From contig CAIOKO010000180.1 in the NCBI GenBank assembly GCA_903858935.1, positions 58,052-122,051 on the forward strand: 64,000 nt of DNA, in the 5' to 3' direction. Under the pieces are notes generated by a model. It was not told the DNA's origin. It saw nothing but the letters and a program-made list of their open reading frames with translations, and ran no database searches. Positions 18,784 through 28,277 of this stretch are shown piece after piece; the stretch's first letter is position 1; every line of letters starts with the position of its first letter. Both the position numbers and the translations under genes were made by a program. The DNA comes from an uncultured Schlesneria sp. (lineage in GTDB: Bacteria > Planctomycetota > Planctomycetia > Planctomycetales > Planctomycetaceae).

Positions 18784-19770
18784 ATGAGATTCCGATTCCT
18801 GGCGATGATTGGGGCACTGATGCTGTTCATCGCTGGACAGTCGGCGTTCGGTGGTCCGATTGGAATGGGTATCGACGTCGACTTCGACGCCTTATTAGAA
18901 AACAATCCAGACATCATTGAAGTCCTGATGCAGGGGCTTTCTAACGATTCTGACGGGTTCTCGGCGAAAACCTCGGTTGGTTTATTGCAATCAGTTTTGG
19001 GAACTCCTTTAGCGATCGCGCCTGCGGTGATCGATATCGTCGCTGCCGCGATGGTGATTATTGTCGATGAGGACGAGGAATTGCTGGGTGTGGAAGACGT
19101 TGAAGAGGTGTTTCAAAGTTTGCGACCGATATTGTATTCGGAGTTAGGGTTTATTCGACTGGTCTGTGACGATTTAACCATCGAACAACGGACGCTGATT
19201 CGCAATTCAGCCGAAGCGAGCCTGAAACGTTCAGCGTCAAAAATGGCTGTGGATCAAGAACCGGACCATGCCGCAGTCGTGGGAGTATTGCTTGAAGCGC
19301 GACCAGACCCTCTGTCGGCAATTCGTCAAGAAATTGACATCGCGATGAAGGAGGTTTTAACCCCCGAGAAATATGCGCAGTACGCTGATCTGGCCGCCAG
19401 TCGAGTCGCTCATCGGAAACGGGCAGCGATTCTTGCCATGGTCGCCCAACTGGACGAAGGCCTTTGTCTGACGCTTCAACAGCGAGAAAAAATCATGGAC
19501 GCGATTTCTTCTCACTGGCAGGATAAATGGGAGCAGTGGCTGGAGTGGAGTTTGGACTTTACCGAGATACCGAAGAGTCTGGACCCATTTTTCCGGCCCG
19601 TTCTGGACGAGTCTCAGGCTGCCGTCTGGGATCAGGCCCCAAAAAGCGAACCCGACCAGGGATGGGTTTTCGATGACGAAGCGGCATCACGGTTCAATGA
19701 TGGTTGGTGGGGTGAAGTCGACCAAATGGCCCCCGATGACGACGGTGAGAAAGAAGATTTTCCGTTTTGA
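18784..19770 (+). CDS. Exported protein of unknown function
   Basis: 328 residues from the ATG at 18784; an upstream in-frame ATG at 18742 exists but would bury the signal peptide (FLAMIGALMLFIAGQSAFGG). The mature protein is helical and acidic. It has a segment reminiscent of Spy/LTXXQ helices (KEVLTPEKYAQYADLAASRVAHR and LTLQQREKIMDAISSHW) and ends in an Asp/Glu-rich tail (DDDGEKEDFPF). I do not recognise a named family. It sits about 125 bp after the cytochrome-WD40 gene on the same strand. Confidence 0.7.
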   Translation: MRFRFLAMIGALMLFIAGQSAFGGPIGMGIDVDFDALLENNPDIIEVLMQGLSNDSDGFSAKTSVGLLQSVLGTPLAIAPAVIDIVAAAMVIIVDEDEELLGVEDVEEVFQSLRPILYSELGFIRLVCDDLTIEQRTLIRNSAEASLKRSASKMAVDQEPDHAAVVGVLLEARPDPLSAIRQEIDIAMKEVLTPEKYAQYADLAASRVAHRKRAAILAMVAQLDEGLCLTLQQREKIMDAISSHWQDKWEQWLEWSLDFTEIPKSLDPFFRPVLDESQAAVWDQAPKSEPDQGWVFDDEAASRFNDGWWGEVDQMAPDDDGEKEDFPF

Positions 19771-20469
19771 ACAACGCGAATTCGACTGGCGTTTTGCCGC
19801 CGCTAAAAAATTGGGTGCCACTGGATGACCGCTGTTTGTCACCCGGAATGGGGAGATTCAAATGCCACTTGATGTCTTAACTTCAATTCTTAGCAATCCG
19901 TTTCAGCGTACCTGCAACAGGGTGGATATTAAATTTGTTGGCCAATCTCTTTTAGCCGCAGTGCGGCGACCGAGTAGAGCCAGGGGCGGTTTCCGCCCCT
20001 GGAAAAATTAATAAAAACGACCTTCAAGCCCCATCGGGGCGACCGTTCTTAGGAATGCGCACGAACGATCCTAACTGGCAGCGACATCTGTGCCGGCATG
20101 AATTTCCCCACTCCGCCGCCCCGATGGGGCTTTGGGGATGTTTTGTGTGCATCAAACTGGGGCGGAAACCGCCCCAGGCTCTACTCGGTCGCCGCTCTGC
20201 GGCTTCATATCTCGCTGATCCAAATCAATTTGCGGTCTTGGCGTTTTCTCGAAAACGACTTCCAAGGCGTTCCCCGAAGGGTCGGAAGACAGCAACAAAA
20301 AAGTTGCAGTATACAGATCATCCAAAGGTGTTATTTTTTCGCCACCCCCTGCAACACGCCAGTCATCGAATTCGGAAATTCTTAGTTCAATTCAACTATT
20401 AACCAATTTTTCATCCGAAATTCACGACCCTGCGGCCTGCATTTGCTAGCTTCAGACTGAGGAATAAAT
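19771..20469. other. Long intergenic region carrying nested palindromes
   Basis: About 700 bp without a convincing gene, between the unknown exported protein and the 3' end of ftsY. The centre (19954-20204) is a nested inverted-repeat element listed separately. The open frames across it are by-products of GC-rich palindromes. Confidence 0.6.
19954..20204. repeat. Nested palindromic (REP/BIME-like) element
   Basis: Outer arms of about 45 bp (19954-19998 and 20160-20204) are inverted copies with only two mismatches seen by eye. Each arm itself contains short palindromes (GGGGCGGTTTCCGCCCC type and GCCGCA...TGCGGC type). An inner pair (20025-20041 and 20117-20133, core AAGCCCCATCGGGGCG) is also inverted. 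The outer-inner-inner-outer layout is typical of interspersed palindromic repeats mobilised in trans. No transposase is present nearby. Confidence 0.85.
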
Positions 20470-21417
20470 TCATTTGGAATCATCGAACAGCGCGTCAACG
20501 AATCGCTCAGGGTTAAAGAGTTCGAGGTCATCGATTTGTTCACCGACTCCGACGTATTTGACAGGAATTCCCATTTGCTGACGAATTGCGACCGTGACTC
20601 CACCTTTCGCCGTGCCGTCGAGTTTTGCGAGGACGATTCCCGTGCAATGTGCTGCTTCTCCGAAGTGTTGGGCTTGATTTAAGCCGTTTTGACCAGTGGT
20701 TGCATCAATGACCAACAGACACTCGTGCGGAGCACCTGGAATTTTCTTGTCGATCACTCGACGGATTTTTTCCAGCTCTTTCATCAGGTTGGCCTGGTTA
20801 TGCAGGCGTCCGGCCGTATCGATGATCAGTACGTCGGCACCCGATTTCAGGGCCTCTTCGCAGCCAGAAAACGCCACGCTGGCGGGATCGGTTCCGCTTG
20901 GCTTGGTGACAATTTCGCAGCCGAGTCGTGAACTCCACATCGTAAGTTGTTCCACGGCAGCAGCACGAAACGTATCTCCTGCTGCGAGCATCACCTTAAG
21001 TCCAGATGTGGTGAGCAGTTTCGCCAGTTTGGCGATGGATGTGGTTTTTCCCGTCCCATTGACACCCGTCACAAGAATGACCGTCGGCTTCGTTGCAGCA
21101 AACTTAAGTGGCGAAAGGGGTTGCTCTGGATTCCATTCGGTTCCGTCAGTCCCTTTGAGTAGTCCCAGAACGGTTTCTTTAACGGTTCCCCACAGTTCGT
21201 CGAGAACGAGGGTTCGCCCGAGATACTTGGTTCGAAGTTCTCCGACGATCAACGCGGAGGCGGCGACCCCCATATCTGTGCGAATCAGGCGCCCTTCAAA
21301 TTGTTCAAGTTTCGCCTCGTCAAGGATTTCGCCCGAGCGAAAGATGTCGCGAACATCGGTCAGCAGTAGCTGTTTTGTGCGTTGCAGCCCCTGCTTCAGT
21401 TTCTCAAAAAAGCCCAT
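20470..21417 (-). CDS. ftsY: Signal recognition particle receptor FtsY
   Basis: A 315-residue SRP-GTPase that docks SRP-ribosome complexes at the membrane. The N domain covers about residues 1-90. The G domain has the P-loop GVNGTGKTTS (118-127), DTFRAAAVEQL, DTAGR and the guanine-specificity segment AKLDGTAKGG, ending in VGVGEQIDDLELFNPERFVDALF. It lacks the long acidic A domain of E. coli FtsY, as many bacteria do. It is transcribed leftward, divergent from typA. Confidence 0.97.
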   Translation of the reverse strand: MGFFEKLKQGLQRTKQLLLTDVRDIFRSGEILDEAKLEQFEGRLIRTDMGVAASALIVGELRTKYLGRTLVLDELWGTVKETVLGLLKGTDGTEWNPEQPLSPLKFAATKPTVILVTGVNGTGKTTSIAKLAKLLTTSGLKVMLAAGDTFRAAAVEQLTMWSSRLGCEIVTKPSGTDPASVAFSGCEEALKSGADVLIIDTAGRLHNQANLMKELEKIRRVIDKKIPGAPHECLLVIDATTGQNGLNQAQHFGEAAHCTGIVLAKLDGTAKGGVTVAIRQQMGIPVKYVGVGEQIDDLELFNPERFVDALFDDSK

Positions 21418-21734
21418 AATACGAAGATCTCAAAAAATCTGGCGATGCATAAATACGACTCTGATCATAGGAAGCAGGGGCGTTGACAGCAAATCTGAAC
21501 AAACCCGCTTTAAATGGATCGAATCGGGCTTCACGGACCGATTGCGGTTTGATACAATGCGGAGACTTCACTGCCAACTGAGCGCGCCAGCCCCGTGTGT
21601 GAAGAGCTGTGCCAGCCAGTCCGCCCGCCGCGAGTCTTCCGACGCCGAAGTTTCTTCCCACCCTGCTGTGAATTCAGCATTTTCCGAGTTCCCTAGTCTG
21701 CTTCCCTCGTGGAAGCCCGGTCAATTGAGTCGCC
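21418..21734. other. Divergent region between ftsY and typA
   Basis: 317 bp that must hold both promoters. A candidate for typA is listed separately. No RNA gene or repeat is seen. Confidence 0.55.
21530..21558 (+). promoter_or_regulatory. Candidate typA promoter
   Basis: TTCACG, 17 bp, TACAAT, about 175 bp before the typA ATG. The spacing is ideal and the -10 box is a five-of-six match, but the -35 box is weak. Confidence 0.35.
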
Positions 21735-23570
21735 ATGAATACCCGACGGACAGACATTCGAAACATCGCCATTATTGCTCACGTTGACCACGGCAAGACA
21801 ACACTTGTCGATTGCCTGATCAAGGCAAGCGGTCAGTTTCGTGAATCTCAGGTACAGCAAGACTGTATTCTGGATTCAAACGATCTGGAACGCGAACGCG
21901 GGATCACAATCCTTGCCAAGAATATTGCCCTCAATTACATGGGCACGAAAATCAATATTATCGATACGCCGGGACACGCCGACTTCGGTGGCGAAGTCGA
22001 GCGAGTGCTGCAGATGGCTGACGGCTGCCTGGTGCTGGTCGACGCCTTCGAAGGTCCTCGCCCCCAGACTCGCTTCGTTCTGCAAAAGGCCCTGGAAGTC
22101 GGACTGCAGCCAATCGTCGTCGTGAACAAGATCGACCGCTCGGACGCTCGACCCCAGGACGTCCTCTCTGAAACGTTCGATTTGTTCGTCGAATTGGGTG
22201 CTGACGACGCCACGCTGGATTTTCCTTATATCTTCGCCAGCGGACGAGCCGGCTTCGCCACACACGATCCCGAAGTCTTTGGCGATTCAATTAAGCCACT
22301 GCTTGATATGATCATCGAAAAAGTTCCTGGGCCGGCCACAAACGTCGATGGTCCGCTGCAGATGATGGTGACCTCACTCGCGTATTCGGAATTCGTCGGC
22401 CGTATCGCCACAGGACGAATCGTGGGGGGCTCGGTCAAGCCCGGCCAGAAAGTCGTGATGATGAAAGCTGACGGCTCGAAAGTGGCCGACCAGATCGTCA
22501 CGGTCGAAGTCTTCGAAAAGCTGGGTCGAGTTGCTGTCGAAGAAGCGACCGCAGGTGACATCGTGGCCCTGACCGGCTTGGAAAAGCCGGAAATCGGTGA
22601 CACCGTCGCTGATCCTCTTAACCCAATCGCATTACCACGAATCAGTGTCGACGAACCGACTCTGTCGATGTTGTTCACGATTAATTCGTCACCACTAGCG
22701 GGCCAGTCTGGTGGTGGAAAATTTCTCACCAGCCGCCATATTCGCGCTCGCCTGATGCGAGAACTTGAATCGAACGTGGCCTTGCGAGTCAATGAATTCG
22801 GCGACAAGGATGCGTTCAAAGTATCCGGTCGTGGCGTTCTTCACTTGTCGATTCTCATCGAAACGATGCGCCGCGAAGGTTACGAGCTGTCTGTCGGAAA
22901 GCCGACCGTTATCCGAAAGCAGATCGACGGCAAGATTTGTGAACCATTTGAAATCCTGGTGGTCGACGTTCCGACAGAATACGTCGGTCCAGTCATGGAA
23001 ATCGTCGGAAACCGTCGTGGTGAACTGGTTGAGATGACAGCCAACGATCTCGGTTCCACGCACCTGGAATTCTCGATTCCTTCACGCGGCCTGATCGGGA
23101 TTCGAACACGAATGCTGAACTCGACCAAGGGTGAGGCCGTGATTCATCACCGGTTCGAACAATACAAAGAAGTCGAAGGTTCAGTTCCTCATCGCCAGAA
23201 CGGCGTGCTGGTCTCGCAGGAACGAGGTAAGGCCGTTGGTTTCGCTCTGTTCAAACTGCAAGATCGGGCAGAAATGTTTGTCGGCCCCGGCGACGAAGTT
23301 TACGAGGGGATGATCGTTGGAGAGAACTCTCGCGATAACGACATGGTTGTGAATCCGATCAAGGAAAAACAACTGACGAACATGCGAGCATCAGGTTCGG
23401 ACGAAAACATTTCGCTCAAACCACCTCGTAAACTGTCGCTCGAAGCCGCTCTGGAATACATCGAAGACGACGAGTACGTGGAAGTCACTCCGGCAGTGAT
23501 TCGGCTGCGTAAGATTCGTTTGACCGAACAGGAGCGAAAACGCGAAGTCCGAAGTTCTTCTAACGTTTAA
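21735..23570 (+). CDS. typA: Ribosome-associated GTPase TypA/BipA
   Basis: A 611-residue translational GTPase that assists ribosome assembly and stress or cold adaptation. The GTPase domain has AHVDHGKTTLVD, switch I with RGITILAKN, DTPGHADFGGEV and VVNKIDRSDARP. EF-G-like domains II, III and V follow. The TypA-specific C-terminal region includes IPSRGLIGIRTRMLNSTKGEA, FVGPGDEVYEGMIVGEN, and KEKQLTNMRASGSDE. The length matches the family. A GAAA-loop terminator follows. Confidence 0.97.
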   Translation: MNTRRTDIRNIAIIAHVDHGKTTLVDCLIKASGQFRESQVQQDCILDSNDLERERGITILAKNIALNYMGTKINIIDTPGHADFGGEVERVLQMADGCLVLVDAFEGPRPQTRFVLQKALEVGLQPIVVVNKIDRSDARPQDVLSETFDLFVELGADDATLDFPYIFASGRAGFATHDPEVFGDSIKPLLDMIIEKVPGPATNVDGPLQMMVTSLAYSEFVGRIATGRIVGGSVKPGQKVVMMKADGSKVADQIVTVEVFEKLGRVAVEEATAGDIVALTGLEKPEIGDTVADPLNPIALPRISVDEPTLSMLFTINSSPLAGQSGGGKFLTSRHIRARLMRELESNVALRVNEFGDKDAFKVSGRGVLHLSILIETMRREGYELSVGKPTVIRKQIDGKICEPFEILVVDVPTEYVGPVMEIVGNRRGELVEMTANDLGSTHLEFSIPSRGLIGIRTRMLNSTKGEAVIHHRFEQYKEVEGSVPHRQNGVLVSQERGKAVGFALFKLQDRAEMFVGPGDEVYEGMIVGENSRDNDMVVNPIKEKQLTNMRASGSDENISLKPPRKLSLEAALEYIEDDEYVEVTPAVIRLRKIRLTEQERKREVRSSSNV

Positions 23571-23610
23571 GCTCCAAGATCCGCCCGCCAATCTTTATGA
23601 AACGTCCAGC

Positions 23611-23641
23611 TCCGGGAAGCGAAAGCTTCCCGGATTTTTTG
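23611..23641 (+). terminator. Rho-independent terminator of typA
   Basis: A perfect 10-bp GC-rich stem (23611-23620 with 23625-23634) with a GAAA tetraloop, followed at once by six T. It lies about 40 bp after the typA stop. Confidence 0.93.
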
Positions 23642-23768
23642 TGTACCGAGCCCATTTCAGGCAAGGGGTCGATTTCTCGATTGAGGAAAATCCAAAATCT
23701 CGCGGCGGTTTTTTGCCTGCCGTCGTTACTATGAAGTAAGGGTAACTTCGGCCAGAGCGGTGAAAACG

Positions 23769-24377
23769 ATGGTTGCGGATTTTGGTCGCCTGATTGACGA
23801 AGCTCGCGCGGGAAATCGCGCGACGCTTGGACAATTGCTTGAATCCTATCAGAGTTATCTCCGGCTGCTGGCTCAGATCGAAATTGGACGTCGCCTGCAG
23901 GGTAAGGTTGATGCGTCGGACATCGTTCAGGAAACGTTTCTGGAAGCCCACCGTCAATTCCCGTCCTTTCAAGGACATGCGGAAGGGCAGTTGACGAAGT
24001 GGTTGCGGACAATCCTGGCAGGGACGATGGCAAATACCGTTCGCCGATATGCGGGAACACAGGCGAGGGATCTTCGGCTGGAACGGGATCTCGCTGCGGA
24101 TCTGAACCAGTCGACGTGTGCCTTGGAACGAATCCTTATCGATCAGCATAGTTCGCCCAGTCAGCAAGCCATTCGGGGTGAACAAAGCCTGCTGGTGGCT
24201 GCCGCGATGAGTCGTCTGCCTGAAGACTACCAGGCGGTTCTGGTGCTACGCCACCTGGAAGGGTTGTCGTTTCCCCAGGTTGCCGAACGAATGGGACGGA
24301 GTGTCGACAGCGTAGAAAAACTGTGGCTTCGGGGTCTGGCGCGGCTGAAGAAAGAATTTGGCGAGGTCACAACATGA
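23769..24377 (+). CDS. ECF-like RNA polymerase sigma factor
   Basis: About 202 residues (a GTG nine bases upstream could also serve). Region 2 covers about residues 5-80 ([45 protein letters not shown]). Region 4 covers about 140-195 ([49 protein letters not shown]). It belongs to the planctomycete sigma-70/ECF group that is usually paired with a Ser/Thr kinase rather than a classical anti-sigma factor. Its stop overlaps the kinase ATG as ATGA, which implies translational coupling. Confidence 0.92.
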   Translation: MVADFGRLIDEARAGNRATLGQLLESYQSYLRLLAQIEIGRRLQGKVDASDIVQETFLEAHRQFPSFQGHAEGQLTKWLRTILAGTMANTVRRYAGTQARDLRLERDLAADLNQSTCALERILIDQHSSPSQQAIRGEQSLLVAAAMSRLPEDYQAVLVLRHLEGLSFPQVAERMGRSVDSVEKLWLRGLARLKKEFGEVTT

Positions 24378-26569
24378 CCGAAGATCTCGACGAAGACCCA
24401 CGTATCCTGGAACTATCTCGAGCGTATCTTGCGGAATTGGAAACGGGGCGCAAGCCGGACCGCCAAGCCTACCTGGATAAGTTGCCCGAATTGGCAGAGG
24501 TTTTGTCAGAATGCCTGGACGGAATCGAGTTGGCTCATTCTCTTCGGCCTCCTGCCGCACTCTCAAGTCCGCCTCCCGAGTTTTCTGCGAGTCCGATCGG
24601 CGACTTTCAAATTCTGCACGAGATTGGTCGAGGGGGAATGGGAATTGTCTATGAAGCGATTCAACTTTCGCTCGGCCGCCGGATTGCACTAAAAGTCCTG
24701 CCATTTGCGTCATCGCTGGACGCAAAGCATTTACAGCGATTTAAGAATGAAGCACATGCGGCGGCTCAGCTGCATCATACAAACATCGTCCCCGTTTACG
24801 CCGTCGGTTGTGAACGCGGAGTTCATTTCTATGCAATGCAACTTATCAATGGCCGTTCGCTCGCAGCCGTCATTGACGAGTTACGTGGCGACGATCAAAT
24901 CAATGAAAGTCCCAGATCACAGACAACAACCGCAGCCCGTCACACGTCGGTGACCATTGCCAGTTCTGATTTGCGAATGTCAGCGCGAACGAATAAAAGA
25001 AGCGAAACGTTTCAGACAGCGGCTCGAATCGCGGCTCAGGTGGCCGACGCGCTCGATTACGCTCACGAAGCCGGGGTCGTTCACCGCGATATCAAACCGG
25101 CAAACTTGTTAATTGATTCCAGAGGATCAGTCTGGATCACTGATTTTGGGCTTGCCCAGGTTTTAGCGGATGTCGGCGTGACTCAGACAGGCGATCTGGT
25201 TGGGACCTTGAGATACATGAGCCCGGAACAGGCGGAAGGACGACGGGTTCCTGTCGACCATCGTACCGATGTCTATTCGCTCGGTGCGACTTTATACGAG
25301 CTACTGACACTTCAGCCAATCTTTCCCGGCCAGGACCGCGCAACGCTCCTGTATCAGATCTTTAATGAGGAGCCACGTCCGCCAAAACAAATCGATCGTT
25401 CTATCCCGATCGAACTCGAAACGATTGTCCTGAAGGCCATCGCCAAAAGTGCTTCTGATCGGTATGCGACGGCGGGAGAAATGGGGGCGGATCTCAGGCG
25501 ATTTCTGGAAGAGCGGCCGATTCTTGCGAAGCGTCCTACGTTAGTAGATCAAACACGAAAATGGATGCGACGACATCCAGCCTTCGTTCGTACCACATTT
25601 GTGCTGCTCGCGTGTGGGACGCTGGGTCTCGGTGTTGGGCTGGCGGCCGTTGCTCGCGAACAAGCGGAAACGAAGAAGGCTTATCAGCGAGAAAAACAAC
25701 GAGTCATTGAAGCCGAAGCTCGGTTTCAACTGGCACGAAGTGCTGCCGACGAAATGATCCGAATTGCTGAAGATGAACTTTCGGAGAATCCGTTTCAGGA
25801 CGGTTTGCGCAAACAGCTGCTGAAAACCTCGCTGAAGTACTATCAGGAATTCATTGCCATTCGAAGTGAAAGCCCGGATTCACAGGCTGAGCTAGAGGTC
25901 ACACGTGACCGAGTGAAAGGGGTTCTGGCAGATCTGGCGCTCCTTGAGGCAGATCGACATACGTTTCTCCTGCGGGAAGCGGAGGTGCTCGACGACCTGA
26001 AAGCGACTCCGGAACAGCGTGTGAAAATTGCAACGATGACATCTCGCTTTGAGCGTCCCCGCCGAGGACGACCGCGAAATGATCACGACATTAATCCCGA
26101 CGAACATCGTAAACGCTTGTTGCAAGTCGCTCGTCAAAACGAATCGGAACTCGCCGGAATCCTGACTTCAGATCAGTTGCTGCGGCTTCCTCAAATAGCG
26201 CTCCAGTGCCAGGGCCCGCGTGCGATTCGCGAGCCAGATGTCATGAACATCCTGCAGTTGACCGCCGATCAAAGGAAACAGTTAACTGACATTGAAAATG
26301 AGACTCTTTTTCACGGAGGAGACGATTTTCTAAAAGGCCCCCCCTCGATCGACGACTTCAGTTCTCGAGTCAAGAGTGCTATGAGTGAAATGCTTGAAGT
26401 GCTCACGCCAGAACAACTGCAGCAGTGGAAGAAACTGACCGGCAAGCCATATCTTGGCCCGTTATTTTTTCCTGGAGGCCCACCTGGTCCTCCAGGCCGT
26501 CGACCAGGTGGACCAAATCCAGATGATCGACCACCACGACGTCCACTTTCGAATTTTCCTCGTAATTGA
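24374..26569 (+). CDS. Membrane Hanks-type Ser/Thr kinase with LTxxQ-like ectodomain
   Basis: 731 residues, started at the ATGA overlap with the sigma factor. A short N-terminal segment precedes the kinase domain (about residues 76-385). That domain has glycine loop GRGGMG (85-90), catalytic Lys in IALKVLP (107), [10 protein letters not shown] (H237-D239), and DFGLAQ. An inserted loop near residues 175-210 is unusual. One membrane helix lies at about 400-425. The outer part has a coiled-coil-like stretch, then several LTxxQ-type motifs ([33 protein letters not shown]), and ends in a Pro/Gly tail. It probably senses an envelope signal and controls the sigma factor, which is inference. Confidence 0.92.
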   Translation: MTEDLDEDPRILELSRAYLAELETGRKPDRQAYLDKLPELAEVLSECLDGIELAHSLRPPAALSSPPPEFSASPIGDFQILHEIGRGGMGIVYEAIQLSLGRRIALKVLPFASSLDAKHLQRFKNEAHAAAQLHHTNIVPVYAVGCERGVHFYAMQLINGRSLAAVIDELRGDDQINESPRSQTTTAARHTSVTIASSDLRMSARTNKRSETFQTAARIAAQVADALDYAHEAGVVHRDIKPANLLIDSRGSVWITDFGLAQVLADVGVTQTGDLVGTLRYMSPEQAEGRRVPVDHRTDVYSLGATLYELLTLQPIFPGQDRATLLYQIFNEEPRPPKQIDRSIPIELETIVLKAIAKSASDRYATAGEMGADLRRFLEERPILAKRPTLVDQTRKWMRRHPAFVRTTFVLLACGTLGLGVGLAAVAREQAETKKAYQREKQRVIEAEARFQLARSAADEMIRIAEDELSENPFQDGLRKQLLKTSLKYYQEFIAIRSESPDSQAELEVTRDRVKGVLADLALLEADRHTFLLREAEVLDDLKATPEQRVKIATMTSRFERPRRGRPRNDHDINPDEHRKRLLQVARQNESELAGILTSDQLLRLPQIALQCQGPRAIREPDVMNILQLTADQRKQLTDIENETLFHGGDDFLKGPPSIDDFSSRVKSAMSEMLEVLTPEQLQQWKKLTGKPYLGPLFFPGGPPGPPGRRPGGPNPDDRPPRRPLSNFPRN

Positions 26570-26588
26570 CAACGATTTCATTCAGGGT

Positions 26589-28277
26589 TCAGGAAACAGA
26601 GAGTTCCTTAGTTCGATGTGAATTGGATCGAGATGACGATCCAGGACCAAAAAGGCTGTTCAGCGGCGTTGGTCGAACGAATGATTCATAGAGTAAAATC
26701 GAGGCAGCAATCGTCATCAAACTGGCGAGACTGCCATTGATCCACCAAGCCAGTTTGAAGGGCGTCAACCACGCCAGGAATGGGAACAACAGGGCTTGAT
26801 GGACCAGGTAAACCCAGAATGCGGTGTCAGCAAAATAGCGGCCGAAGACTGACGGATGATTGGCAAATCGTTGAAAAACGCCAAGAAACGCCCACGCCGT
26901 AAAGGCCGACCCAACCGCGTACAGCGCGTATCCTGCGAAGCGAAGCAGGGAATAATTGGGTAAATCCATTTGCCTGGCAAAATTGAGCGAAAGCATCGCT
27001 GCCGCGAGATGTGCGGCAAACCCAATCGCGAAATTGATCCACCACCCCGAAGCGACTGAAGGAAGGATGACTCTCATACGATGCAGCCACCACCCGGAAA
27101 GAAAATAGACGAAGTAGAATGGCATGTCGAATTCGAGATGCCATAGAAAGTCTGGAAAACCGCGACCGATTCCATCGGCCAGCCCGAGTGACCAACCAAA
27201 CATTGACTGCGTCATCAACAACGCGGGCAGACTTAGCAGTCCTATCAAGAGTGGAATCATCTGCCAGCGAATTATTGACGCTGTGATTTGATCGACGGCA
27301 GCATTCGATCTTGGTGGCGAAACGTCGAAAGGTACAGGTAACGACCCTTCCGTTCGAAGATTTTCCGCACCGACATCAGTGGGTCGTTCGCAGTTTTGAT
27401 CTACGATTCCTCGTCGTCCCGTGATCAGCCCTAATGGACTCACAACGAAAGGCGCCGCTGTTGCAAAAACTAATAGATACCACAAGAACCAAAGGTGGCT
27501 GAGCGTAAAATACTTGACGGAAGTACCGAAAAGTCGAGTGCTGACCTCACCAGGTGGCTTAAACATCCCACGTGGACCAGCAGGGCCTGCGGGTCCTATT
27601 CCGGGGAATCGTGGAGCGGAAGCGTTTGTTGCAGCACGCGGATCATCAGGTTGTCCGCCCCGACGTGGACCAAATCCTGGTCCGCCAAACCCGGGGGGCG
27701 GAGGTAACTCCTTTTTGGCAACGATCCATTCGGCGGCGTCAATCGATCCATCGTGATTGACATCGAATGGCTGAAGAGGCGGCGGCACAAAACCAGGCGG
27801 AGGTGGTGGTAAATCATCGGCATTGAAAGCAGCTCCCCCCATTGGACCTGGAGGGCCTCCCGGGCTCATCCGTCCGCCTATACCACCTGGTCCTGGGCCA
27901 CCACGAAAACTCTCGGACGCGAACTGATACAGAGGAACAAAGGTAAATATGCCGATTAACAAGGGAAGTCCGATTCGAGAGTATCGTCGATAGAGATAGC
28001 CATAAATTCCATACTTTTGGAACATCATACGACAGAAGAAACCGGAGATCAGAAAGAACAGCGGCATCCGAAAACTATGCAGCCAATCTTGCAGCATCAT
28101 GGCCCCATTTAATCCGCCTGGCCCACCTGGCCCCCCCGGTGGACCAAAACCCGTTGGCGGACTTCCTCCCAGCATCCCTCCGAAAAGCAGAGCGTGATAA
28201 AACACGCCGAGTAACATCGCAGTTGTTCGTGCTCCATCAAGGGCATTAAATCGTTCATTCGTCGAGGTTTCGCTCAT
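26589..28277 (-). CDS. Membrane acyltransferase (OpgC/acyltransferase-3-like) with EF-hand insert
   Basis: 562 residues. Acyltransferase-3 landmarks are RFNALDGARTTAMLLGVFYHALLF (helix 1, with the catalytic-type His), FRMPLFFLISGFF, YRRYSRIGLPLLIG, LWFLWYLLVF, and later helices to about residue 540. Between the second and third helix groups a non-membrane insert (about 124-250) is rich in Pro and Gly. It contains one canonical EF-hand loop with D172, N174, D176, S178, D180 and E183 as ligands. Its ATG overlaps the stop of the GT2 gene (ATGA). The likely role is acylation or succinylation of a cell-surface glycan; the acceptor is unknown. Confidence 0.83.
   Translation of the reverse strand: MSETSTNERFNALDGARTTAMLLGVFYHALLFGGMLGGSPPTGFGPPGGPGGPGGLNGAMMLQDWLHSFRMPLFFLISGFFCRMMFQKYGIYGYLYRRYSRIGLPLLIGIFTFVPLYQFASESFRGGPGPGGIGGRMSPGGPPGPMGGAAFNADDLPPPPPGFVPPPLQPFDVNHDGSIDAAEWIVAKKELPPPPGFGGPGFGPRRGGQPDDPRAATNASAPRFPGIGPAGPAGPRGMFKPPGEVSTRLFGTSVKYFTLSHLWFLWYLLVFATAAPFVVSPLGLITGRRGIVDQNCERPTDVGAENLRTEGSLPVPFDVSPPRSNAAVDQITASIIRWQMIPLLIGLLSLPALLMTQSMFGWSLGLADGIGRGFPDFLWHLEFDMPFYFVYFLSGWWLHRMRVILPSVASGWWINFAIGFAAHLAAAMLSLNFARQMDLPNYSLLRFAGYALYAVGSAFTAWAFLGVFQRFANHPSVFGRYFADTAFWVYLVHQALLFPFLAWLTPFKLAWWINGSLASLMTIAASILLYESFVRPTPLNSLFGPGSSSRSNSHRTKELSVS

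Noticed and set aside
19954..20204. Possible CRISPR array
   Set aside because: The copies are inverted, not direct, and are not regularly spaced.
20055..20402. Two overlapping open frames across the nested palindrome
   Set aside because: They are read through GC-rich inverted repeats and duplicate the repeat arms; no conserved product is expected.
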